This document shows positions 15,819 to 22,138 of a stretch of DNA of 64,000 nucleotides, piece by piece (position 1 is the first letter of the stretch; each line of letters opens with the position of its first letter). The notes under the pieces were generated by a model. That model ran no database searches, was not told where the DNA came from, and saw nothing but the letters and a program-made list of their open reading frames with translations. Position numbers and translations under genes: made by a program. Source of the stretch: an uncultured Bacilli bacterium (GTDB lineage Bacteria > Bacillota_I > Bacilli_A > RF39 > UBA660); contig CAKOZD010000002.1 of the NCBI GenBank assembly GCA_934131175.1, positions 127,294-191,293 of the forward strand. Reading direction: 5' to 3'.

Positions 15819-17138
15819 ATGAAAAGTATAGCACTTAGTGAATTAAAAAATCATTTTGATGAAGAAGTTACAGTAAGTGGATTTGTAGATGAAGTTAGAA
15901 ATTTAAAATGGGTACAATTTGTAGTTTTAAGAGATGCTACTGGAAAAGTACAAATAACTATAGAAAAAAGTGAAGAAAAGAATAAAGAATTAGTAGAAAT
16001 AGTTGATAATTTAGCAGTAGAGTCTACTATTAAAGTTACTGGTACTATTATGGAAAGTCCTAAAGTTAAATTAAATGGAATGGAATTAATTCCAAGTACT
16101 ATTGAAGTTACTAGTAAAAATGAAGGAGAACTTCCATTTAATTATAAAGATTTAAGTACAGTTAACTTAGATACAAGACTTGATTATAGATATATTGATC
16201 TTAGAAGTGATAAGAATATTTTAATGTTTAAGGTTCAAAGTACATTAGTTAGATATATGAGAGAGTATTTGTATAATAATGGATTTACTGAAATTCATAC
16301 TCCTAAAATGATTGGTGCTGCTAGTGAATCTGGGGCTGAAGTATTTGAGATTAAATATTTTGATAGAAAAGCATATCTTGCTCAAAGTCCACAATTTTAT
16401 AAACAAATGGCACTTGCATCAGGATTTGGAAAAGTATTTGAAGTTGCTCCTTGCTTTAGAGCAGAAAACTCTAATACATCACGTCATGCTACTGAATTTA
16501 CATCTTTTGATGTAGAGTTTGCATATATTGATGACTTTAATGATGTTATGAATTTAGAAGCTGAAATGTTAAAATATGCATTAGAAAAAACTAATGAAAT
16601 ATATGGAGAAGAAGTAAAAGAATTATTTGATAGTGAAATAGTTGTTCCTACTGTACCATTTCCTAAGATGAGACTCGCTGATATTTATAAAGAGTTAGAA
16701 GAAAGATATGATTATAAAGTTGAAGATAGTGAAAAGACTGATTTAACAACAGAAGCTGAGAGATTAACTTATAAACTTGCTAAAGAAAAGTTTAATTCAG
16801 AATTTTTATTTGTTACAGATTTCCCAGCTGAGAAGAGAGCTTTCTATCATATGAGAGATAAAAATGGAATTCTTCAAGGATATGATTTAATTTGGAGAGG
16901 TGTTGAAATTACAACAGGTGCTCAAAGAGAACATAGATATGAAGAAATAGTTAAGAATGCAAAAGAAAAAGGTTTAGGAGAAGATGTTAAATTCTATTTA
17001 GATTTCTTTAAACATGGATGTCCTCCACATGGTGGATTTGCAATAGGAGTTGATAGACTTACTATGTTATTACTTGGAATTTCTAGTGTTAAAGAATCAC
17101 AATTCTTATTCCGTGGACCAAATAGATTAAACCCATAA
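15819..17138 (+). CDS. aspS: Aspartyl-tRNA synthetase, archaeal/eukaryotic type
   Basis: 439 residues, class II. It lacks the GAD insertion that makes usual bacterial AspRS about 590 residues, and matches the compact archaeal-type enzyme: an N-terminal OB fold (VTVSGFVDEVRNLKWVQFVVLRDATGK), FRAENSNTSRHATEF (motif 2 area), FTSFDVEFAYID, and GGFAIGVDRLTMLLLG followed by FLFRGPNRLNP (motif 3). Archaeal-type enzymes in bacteria are often non-discriminating and also make Asp-tRNA-Asn for GatCAB; I cannot tell which type this is. The ATG at 15819 is preceded by GAGGAGGAAG within the end of hisS. It shares the T-box with hisS and ends at a strong terminator. Confidence 0.93.
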   Translation: MKSIALSELKNHFDEEVTVSGFVDEVRNLKWVQFVVLRDATGKVQITIEKSEEKNKELVEIVDNLAVESTIKVTGTIMESPKVKLNGMELIPSTIEVTSKNEGELPFNYKDLSTVNLDTRLDYRYIDLRSDKNILMFKVQSTLVRYMREYLYNNGFTEIHTPKMIGAASESGAEVFEIKYFDRKAYLAQSPQFYKQMALASGFGKVFEVAPCFRAENSNTSRHATEFTSFDVEFAYIDDFNDVMNLEAEMLKYALEKTNEIYGEEVKELFDSEIVVPTVPFPKMRLADIYKELEERYDYKVEDSEKTDLTTEAERLTYKLAKEKFNSEFLFVTDFPAEKRAFYHMRDKNGILQGYDLIWRGVEITTGAQREHRYEEIVKNAKEKGLGEDVKFYLDFFKHGCPPHGGFAIGVDRLTMLLLGISSVKESQFLFRGPNRLNP

Positions 17139-17141
17139 TTT

Positions 17142-17169
17142 AAAATACACTTTTCGGAGTGTATTTTTT
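17142..17169 (+). terminator. Intrinsic terminator of hisS-aspS
   Basis: A 10-bp stem AAAATACACT / AGTGTATTTT with loop TTTCGG (17152-17157) runs into a T-tract four bases after the aspS stop. Confidence 0.85.
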
Positions 17170-17284
17170 AATATGATAAAGATTGATTTTAAAATTTATA
17201 TAATAGAATATTGTATAAGAGATAAGAAACTTATGAAAGTAATTTATTAATTTAATAATTATACTTTAATTCAAATAATTTATT

Positions 17285-17293
17285 TGTTATACT
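17285..17293 (+). promoter_or_regulatory. Extended -10 promoter
   Basis: TGTTATACT is followed by the AGGTGTGG ribosome site at 17315. It would drive the membrane-anchored protein gene; no clear -35 box. Confidence 0.5.
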
Positions 17294-17325
17294 ATTAGTA
17301 TAAATAATAATAGTAGGTGTGGATA

Positions 17326-17973
17326 ATGGGAAAGATAATTGGAATTAATAAGAAGAAAAAAAATAAATTAAAAATAGAAAATGTTAATAGAAATTCATCT
17401 AAAAATGTTTCACATACAATTAATAAAATTAAGTCTAATGAAAGAAAATATACTGTTATTTTAGTATTTGTATTTATTGTTTTATTTGTTATTGTTGGCT
17501 TTTTTGCGTTTAGAGTTAATGGTAATAAATTATATAGTAGTGTTGATTCTGCAAGAAATGAGATGCTTGAGTCTTCTAGTAGAGTTGTAACACTTACAAA
17601 TGACTATATACTAAGTGATAGTGAAGGATTAAAGACAGATAAGTATATTGTTAATATAAATAATGATACTCCTGATGTTATGAACTATAAGATTAGATTA
17701 GTAAGAGATGATATTATTACTTCTAAATGTAAGTGTGATACAGCTTCTCTTTTACTTAGTAATATTAAATATAGTTTAGATGGAAAAAATATTTCTACTT
17801 TAGTAGAAAATAATAATAAAGAAATAATAATAACAACAGGTAGCCTAAAGAGTGGAGAAAATAAAAAAGTAAATATTAATTTATGGATAGATGAGAATGT
17901 TTTAAAAGATAAAGATTATCATTTCCATGGATATTTTAAAGTAGAAAGAGTAGAGGACATAAAAGAAAATTAG
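17326..17973 (+). CDS. Membrane-anchored extracellular protein, TasA/BsaA-like flavour
   Basis: 215 residues. A very basic cytoplasmic N-terminus of about 43 residues (KKKKNKLK) is followed by one membrane helix (about residues 44-66, VILVFVFIVLFVIVGFFAF). The rest is an extracellular beta-rich domain. The stretch MNYKIRLVRDDI ... IKYSLDGKNI ... LKSGENKKVNINLWIDEN resembles the fold seen in the SipW-linked proteins encoded near 53.5 kb (KYKL ... YSLDWKWIDSD). The relationship is by eye and weak. It holds a CKC pair (near residue 134). It stands alone between two terminators. Start ATG 17326 fits AGGTGTGG; the GTG at 17317 overlaps the site. Confidence 0.65.
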   Translation: MGKIIGINKKKKNKLKIENVNRNSSKNVSHTINKIKSNERKYTVILVFVFIVLFVIVGFFAFRVNGNKLYSSVDSARNEMLESSSRVVTLTNDYILSDSEGLKTDKYIVNINNDTPDVMNYKIRLVRDDIITSKCKCDTASLLLSNIKYSLDGKNISTLVENNNKEIIITTGSLKSGENKKVNINLWIDENVLKDKDYHFHGYFKVERVEDIKEN

Positions 17974-17985
17974 TCCTCTTCTTTT
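17952..17985 (+). terminator. Terminator at the convergent gene junction
   Basis: AGAGGAC (17952-17958) pairs with GTCCTCT (17973-17979) around a 14-nt loop containing the stop region, followed by TTCTTTT. It serves the plus-strand gene; on the minus strand no T-run follows. Confidence 0.55.
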
Positions 17986-18719
17986 ATTAGTTCATAAATA
18001 ATTTTATTAGTTAAATACGGTTCTTCTAAGTATGAAAAGTGGGTTCTGTTTTTATAGATTATTAGAGCAGAATTTTTAATAATCTTGTTTAAGTATTTAG
18101 CATCTTTTAGTGGAGTATCATTATCTTTTTCTCCCCATATTATTAGTGTTTCTACATTTATTTTTTTATAATAATCTCGTAAGTCTTCATTTACAATATT
18201 TATAAATGTTTTTCTCATTGATACTTCTAAATTATTATAGTCAGTGGATGCAAAATACTTATTTAGTTTTTCTCTATATTTATTTTTTGTTAACTTATTT
18301 ATTAATTTATATGTTTTTTCTTTTAAGAATTGTTTTAATGTTTTTCTTCTTTTTATACCAGCAACGTCAATTAAAATTAATTTTTTAACTTCTAAGTTAT
18401 ATTTTCCAAGAAGTATGGCACTTAGTCTTCCTCCAAATGAGTGGGCTATTATTATTGGGTTTATTATTTTTTCTTTTTCAATAAATTTATTTACTATTTG
18501 AGCGTAATCATAGATTGTTAGTTCTTTATTAATAGTTTTACTGTTACCAAATCCAGGATAATCTATGATATATATTGTGTAATCTTTACTGAAATATGAT
18601 GTTATATATTTGAATGTTTCTCTTGTATTTCCCCAACCTGGTAGTATTAGAATAGTTTTACTACTATTTCCTATTTTTTCAAAGTAAATTTTATCTTTTT
18701 TATTTAAATTAAAATACAT
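17970..18719 (-). CDS. Alpha/beta hydrolase
   Basis: 249 residues, cytoplasmic. The nucleophile elbow is AHSFGG (G-x-S-x-G variant) near residue 95, the oxyanion region is LPGWGNTRETF near residue 30, the acid is likely in WGEKDNDTP and the catalytic His in NRTHFSYLEEP. This is a complete Ser-Asp-His set of the MhpC/YbhF-like hydrolases; the substrate cannot be inferred. I start at the second Met (18719), because AGGTGA lies 5-6 nt before it; the upstream GTG overlaps that site. It converges with the plus-strand gene and shares 4 bp with its end. Confidence 0.85.
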   Translation of the reverse strand: MYFNLNKKDKIYFEKIGNSSKTILILPGWGNTRETFKYITSYFSKDYTIYIIDYPGFGNSKTINKELTIYDYAQIVNKFIEKEKIINPIIIAHSFGGRLSAILLGKYNLEVKKLILIDVAGIKRRKTLKQFLKEKTYKLINKLTKNKYREKLNKYFASTDYNNLEVSMRKTFINIVNEDLRDYYKKINVETLIIWGEKDNDTPLKDAKYLNKIIKNSALIIYKNRTHFSYLEEPYLTNKIIYELIKEED

Positions 18720-18780
18720 GATAATCACCTAGATTATTTTATGTATAATATTTTTTTATGTGTAAAGTAGTGTAATTTGC

Positions 18781-18809
18781 TTGTTAATGGTATGGCGGTA
18801 TGCTATAAT
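18781..18809 (+). promoter_or_regulatory. Promoter of 6S RNA
   Basis: TTGTTA (18781-18786), a 17-bp spacer and the extended -10 TGCTATAAT (18801-18809). The predicted start at +7 falls on G18816, the first base of the long closing stem. Confidence 0.75.
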
Positions 18810-18815
18810 TAAATT

Positions 18816-18996
18816 GTCAGATAGATATGTGTAGGCCTTTTTAAAACCGACTAAAATGACGATACGGGAGTTCGGATCAGTTATCGGTGTTGAATACTTA
18901 ATATTTTATTAAGGATCCTAATGATAACGTATGGACACCCACCTGTAAAAACATGCAGGTTTTATCGTTGCCAGCATTCTATTCTGACTTTTTTTT
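18816..18996 (+). ncRNA. ssrS: 6S RNA candidate (SsrS/BsrA)
   Basis: A stand-alone RNA gene of about 180 nt between convergent and downstream genes. Its ends pair: GTCAGATAGA (18816-18825) with TCTATTCTGAC (18978-18988), making a long closing helix that then opens, with inner hairpins CTTAAT/ATTAAG (about 18898-18914) and ACCTG/CAGGT (about 18941-18960). The 3' side ends in a T-run (18989-18996), so the closing stem also terminates. The size and rod shape fit 6S RNA, which binds RNA polymerase at its promoter-like central bubble. Position supports it: in Bacillus bsrA lies between aspS and yrvM (tcdA), and here the order is aspS, two genes, this RNA, one gene, tcdA. A covariance search was not possible. 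Confidence 0.72.
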
Positions 18997-19009
18997 ATGC
19001 TATTTTTTA

Positions 19010-19038
19010 TTGATAAAGTGTTGCTATTGTGTTATAAT
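19010..19038 (+). promoter_or_regulatory. Promoter of the 19.06-kb gene
   Basis: TTGATA (19010-19015), 17 bp, and TGTTATAAT with the -10 at 19033-19038. The leader to the ATG at 19064 is short. Confidence 0.7.
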
Positions 19039-19063
19039 ATGCGATATACAGGGGTGATGTATT

Positions 19064-19879
19064 ATGTTAGTATTACCTATAGTCAACAAAAGACGTGTTA
19101 TGAATGTTCAGATAAGACTTAAAAATGCTGAAAAAATACGTAAAGGTGTTGCATATGATGATGCAGTTGAGAGTGAAATAATTGTTAATAGAGAAAAATT
19201 TAGTGAATCTAGTTATAGTACTTCAAAAGATGAAAATGCACCTATTGATTTCATCAGAAGTAAGTCAATTTTATATCCAAGAAATTTTTTAGTAACAACA
19301 AAGGAAGAGAATGATTCTAATTTATATGATGTATATGAAGTTCCACAACCTCCAAAAAGTGTTAGTAGAAACTTAGATACATTGTATAGTAAAGCAATTA
19401 ATGATATGAGAAAAGAAATTCCTGGAGTACAAACTAGAGGAAGATATGTTTCTTTTGAAGAGTTAGGATTAAATGAACACTTAACAGATGAAAAAATTGC
19501 TAGTTTACAAAAAATAGTAAAAGAAGTTAGAGACACTTCAATGTGGCCTAAGTTATTTGAAGAAGCAGGATTATCTGATTTAAGTAATATGATAGATTTT
19601 ATAAATAATTTTGAATGTATTGTATTATCAGATAGTACTATACCAGAGGCTAGTTTACAAGATACACTTAATGCTATGAAAGTTATTAATAGTCGTGATT
19701 ATAGAAATTTAAAAAAATATTATAATACTGCAAAAAGTAATACAGATATATATACTAAGATTAGTTATGTTAATAAGATAATTTATGATAAGCCTTTAAC
19801 TTTATTACAACAAAGAGAAAAACCAAAACAATTAGTTAAGACAATGGACGAGGTGTATGATGGAAGAAAGATTGCATAG
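19064..19879 (+). CDS. Hypothetical cytoplasmic protein
   Basis: 271 residues, no membrane helix or signal peptide. The first 100 residues are polar and probably partly disordered (SSYSTSKDENAP). The centre contains GVQTRGRYVSFEELGLNEHLTDEKIASL, and the rest is helical. I recognise no domain. GGGG lies 9 nt before the ATG, and a consensus promoter precedes it. It overlaps tcdA by about 20 bp, so it is probably in an operon with that tRNA-modification gene and the M15 peptidase gene; this does not reveal its role. Confidence 0.65.
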   Translation: MLVLPIVNKRRVMNVQIRLKNAEKIRKGVAYDDAVESEIIVNREKFSESSYSTSKDENAPIDFIRSKSILYPRNFLVTTKEENDSNLYDVYEVPQPPKSVSRNLDTLYSKAINDMRKEIPGVQTRGRYVSFEELGLNEHLTDEKIASLQKIVKEVRDTSMWPKLFEEAGLSDLSNMIDFINNFECIVLSDSTIPEASLQDTLNAMKVINSRDYRNLKKYYNTAKSNTDIYTKISYVNKIIYDKPLTLLQQREKPKQLVKTMDEVYDGRKIA

Positions 19880-20561
19880 GTTTGCAAGACTTAGAAAACT
19901 TATTAATAATGATGAGATGAATTCTCTTACTGAAAAAAGTGTTCTAGTAGTTGGATGTGGCGGAGTAGGTGGTTATGTTATTGAGTCACTTGCTAGAAGT
20001 GGTATTGGAACACTTATTTTAGTGGATTTTGATACTATAGATGAGACAAATATAAATAGACAAATTATTGCTTTAAAGTCTACTATTGGTATGAAAAAAG
20101 TTGATGCTTTTGAAAGTAGGATTAAAGATATTAATGAATATTGTAATGTTATAAAAATAGATAAGTTTTTAGATAAAGATAATATTTCTGAAATATTTAA
20201 TTATAAAATAGATTATTTAGTTGATGCTTGTGATACTACAACTACTAAGAAAGTACTTATTAGTGAGTGTTTAAAAAGAAATATTCCTTTTATTTCAAGT
20301 ATGGGTACAGGTAATAAGTTTGATCCTTCTAAGCTTGAAATATGTGATGTTAGAAAAACTGTTAATGACCCTCTTGCTAGGATGATTAGAAAATTTGTTA
20401 AAGATAATAAAATAAATAAAAAAGTTATAGTATTATCATCTCGTGAATTACCAGTAAAAACAGGAGATAGAACTCCAGGGTCTACAGCTTTTGTACCTAG
20501 TAGTGCTGGACTTTTAATTTCTAGTTATATAATTAGAGAGTTTCTTGGTAGATTAAAATAG
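19860..20561 (+). CDS. tcdA: tRNA threonylcarbamoyladenosine dehydratase
   Basis: 233 residues of the E1/MoeB/ThiF fold. It uses ATP to cyclise t6A at position 37 of ANN-decoding tRNAs. The nucleotide-binding motif is VVGCGGVGGYVIESLARSG, followed by LVDFDTIDETNINRQI (ATP-contacting Asp and Arg), VDACDTTTTKKVLI and the late TPGSTAFVPSSAGL that is typical of TcdA (YrvM). Start ATG 19860 is 6 nt after GAGG; the ATG three bases upstream is closer. It sits near hisS-aspS and the 6S RNA, as yrvM does in Bacillus. Confidence 0.92.
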   Translation: MEERLHRFARLRKLINNDEMNSLTEKSVLVVGCGGVGGYVIESLARSGIGTLILVDFDTIDETNINRQIIALKSTIGMKKVDAFESRIKDINEYCNVIKIDKFLDKDNISEIFNYKIDYLVDACDTTTTKKVLISECLKRNIPFISSMGTGNKFDPSKLEICDVRKTVNDPLARMIRKFVKDNKINKKVIVLSSRELPVKTGDRTPGSTAFVPSSAGLLISSYIIREFLGRLK

Positions 20562-20571
20562 GGGGATTGTG

Positions 20572-21288
20572 ATGGATAAATATAGTATTGGAGATAAGGT
20601 AGATACGTCTACTTTTTCATTTATTTGTAGTGATATTAAAGAAAATGATGAAGTATATAATAGAATAATTGGAAAAACATATGTTGCTAATAATGATATT
20701 TCACTTGATGATTTAGTGTATATAAAATTACTTCATTACAATTATGATGGTGATGTTGTAGTAGGTGAGGTTATTGTTAATAAATTAATTCAAGAAGATA
20801 TAAAATATGTATTTGAAAAGTTATTTAATTTAAAATATGAAATTAATTCTATGAGATTAATAGATGATTACTGGATTCCTGGTGATGATTCAGCAACTGA
20901 TAGAAATAGTATTTTACATAATAACAGTAGTTCGTTTTATTATAGACGAGTTAAAAATCAGGATACTTTATCAAATCATGCTTTAGGTCTTGCAATTGAT
21001 ATTAATCCAATAGAGAACCCTTATACGCCAAGAAATAAAGATGGTAGTTTTGATACTAGTTTATTAACTGAATATGAACTTGATAAATTAGTTAATCGTG
21101 ATGATAAGAAAAAAGAAAATAAACATATTATTACGCTTGATGATGAAATATGTAGGGTATTTAGTGATGTCTCTTTTGAATGTGGTGGTATTTGGCCATT
21201 ACAGAATGATGCATGGTCTTGTGATTGGCAACATTTTGAACCAGAAGAAGAAAAACAGAAAAGATTAATTTTACAACTGAAAAAATAA
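20572..21288 (+). CDS. M15-family peptidase (VanY/peptidase_M15_4-like)
   Basis: 238 residues. The zinc motifs are present: LSNHALGLAIDINPIENPY (S-x-H-x-x-G-x-A-x-D, metal His and Asp), an upstream substrate Arg in YYRRV, and DWQHFEPE near the end (catalytic region and third ligand His). Family members cut D-Ala or L-Ala-D-Glu bonds of peptidoglycan. The usual N-terminal signal peptide is missing here; the first 70 residues are hydrophilic, so the protein appears cytoplasmic or is exported by another route. Start ATG 20572 follows GGGGG by 6 nt. It follows tcdA by 10 bp and precedes a strong terminator. Confidence 0.85.
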   Translation: MDKYSIGDKVDTSTFSFICSDIKENDEVYNRIIGKTYVANNDISLDDLVYIKLLHYNYDGDVVVGEVIVNKLIQEDIKYVFEKLFNLKYEINSMRLIDDYWIPGDDSATDRNSILHNNSSSFYYRRVKNQDTLSNHALGLAIDINPIENPYTPRNKDGSFDTSLLTEYELDKLVNRDDKKKENKHIITLDDEICRVFSDVSFECGGIWPLQNDAWSCDWQHFEPEEEKQKRLILQLKK

Positions 21289-21307
21289 ATAATAATTTTA
21301 ATTTATG

Positions 21308-21332
21308 CAGTTTCTTAATGAGACTGTTTTTT
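21308..21332 (+). terminator. Intrinsic terminator of the tcdA operon
   Basis: CAGTTTC (21308-21314) pairs with GAGACTG (21320-21326, one G-U) across TTAAT and is followed by six T. Confidence 0.8.
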
Positions 21333-21336
21333 ATAA

Positions 21337-21374
21337 AAAAAGATTGCTTTAATGATATTTTTAGCAATCTTTTT
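21337..21374 (-). terminator. Intrinsic terminator of lexA (bidirectional)
   Basis: A 12-bp perfect stem AAAAAGATTGCT (21337-21348) / AGCAATCTTTTT (21363-21374). On the minus strand it is followed by a T-run, closing lexA; on the plus strand T-rich sequence also follows. Confidence 0.75.
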
Positions 21375-21380
21375 ATTTTT

Positions 21381-21998
21381 TTATAATTTTCTATATAGTC
21401 CTATTACTTTTCCTAAAATTGTAACTTCTTTTAGAATTATTGGGTCCATTGAATCATTTTCTGGTTGAAGTCTAAAGTATCCATCTTCTTTATAAAAAGT
21501 TTTTACTGTTGCCTCATTATCTTGATTCATAGCAACTACAGTTTCACCATTTCTTGCAGTATTTCTTTTCTCAACAATTATGATATCTCCATCATATATT
21601 CCTACATTAATCATTGAATCTCCACTTACTTTTAAAGTAAAAACTTCACTTGATTTTGGGATAAGAGCCGCTGGTAGTGAAAAATATTCATTAGGCATTT
21701 CTATTGCTTCTATTGGAATACCAGCAGTTACTTTTCCAAGAAATGGAACATCTACTACTTCTTTTGTATTATCAATGTATTCATTTGGAACTAATATTTC
21801 TAATGTACGATTTTTATTATCTCCTTTTTTTATATATCCTTTTTCTTCCAATTTAGTTAAGTGAAAATGAATTGTTGCTGGAGAAGATAAATTAGCTGCT
21901 TCACCAATTTCTCGTACTGTTGGTGGGTATCCATTTTTCGCAACCAATTTTTTAATAACATCAAGAATATATTTTTGTCTATCTGTTAACTTTTCCAT
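21381..21998 (-). CDS. lexA: LexA repressor of the SOS response
   Basis: 205 residues, full length. The winged HTH is at the N-terminus (LTDRQKYILDVIKKL, PPTVREIGEAANLSSPATIHFHL). The self-cleavage site is Ala-Gly in KVTAGIP; the catalytic Ser is in SGDSMINVGIYDGD and the Lys in ATVKTFYK. Active RecA filaments trigger cleavage. The gene faces away from polA. In its upstream region AAACAAATGTTT fits the Gram-positive SOS box core AACRNRYGTT, so it probably represses itself. Ribosome site AAGGAGG lies just before the ATG. Confidence 0.96.
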   Translation of the reverse strand: MEKLTDRQKYILDVIKKLVAKNGYPPTVREIGEAANLSSPATIHFHLTKLEEKGYIKKGDNKNRTLEILVPNEYIDNTKEVVDVPFLGKVTAGIPIEAIEMPNEYFSLPAALIPKSSEVFTLKVSGDSMINVGIYDGDIIIVEKRNTARNGETVVAMNQDNEATVKTFYKEDGYFRLQPENDSMDPIILKEVTILGKVIGLYRKL

Positions 21999-22019
21999 TT
22001 TTTCCTCCTTTGTAAATTT

Positions 22020-22048
22020 AGTTTATCATTATAGTTTAGTAATGTCAA
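22020..22048 (-). promoter_or_regulatory. Candidate lexA promoter
   Basis: On the minus strand TTGACA (complement of 22043-22048) and TAAACT (complement of 22020-22025) are separated by 17 bp. A TATAAT also lies between them but with poor -35 spacing, so the exact -10 is unsure. Confidence 0.5.
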
Positions 22049-22058
22049 ACAAATGTTT
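22047..22058. promoter_or_regulatory. SOS box (LexA operator) candidate
   Basis: AAACAAATGTTT is a palindrome that contains AACAAATGTT, an exact match to the Gram-positive SOS core AACRNRYGTT; only the outer G/C pair is changed to A/T. It overlaps the -35 region of lexA and lies about 60 bp upstream of the polA promoter. Confidence 0.65.
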
Positions 22059-22112
22059 TAGATATAGAATTTGTTGTTATATGTAGAAAAATAGTTAATA
22101 TAGGTACTTTTG

Positions 22113-22121
22113 TGGTATACT
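22113..22121 (+). promoter_or_regulatory. Extended -10 promoter of polA
   Basis: TGGTATACT is followed by the AGGTG ribosome site at 22128 and ATG 22139, giving a leader of only about 11 nt. Confidence 0.6.
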
Positions 22122-22138
22122 ATTTGCAGGTGAAGAAA

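Noticed and set aside
18206..18501. Plus-strand frames within the hydrolase gene
   Set aside because: They are antisense to conserved hydrolase motifs, rich in Phe and Leu and have no start signal.
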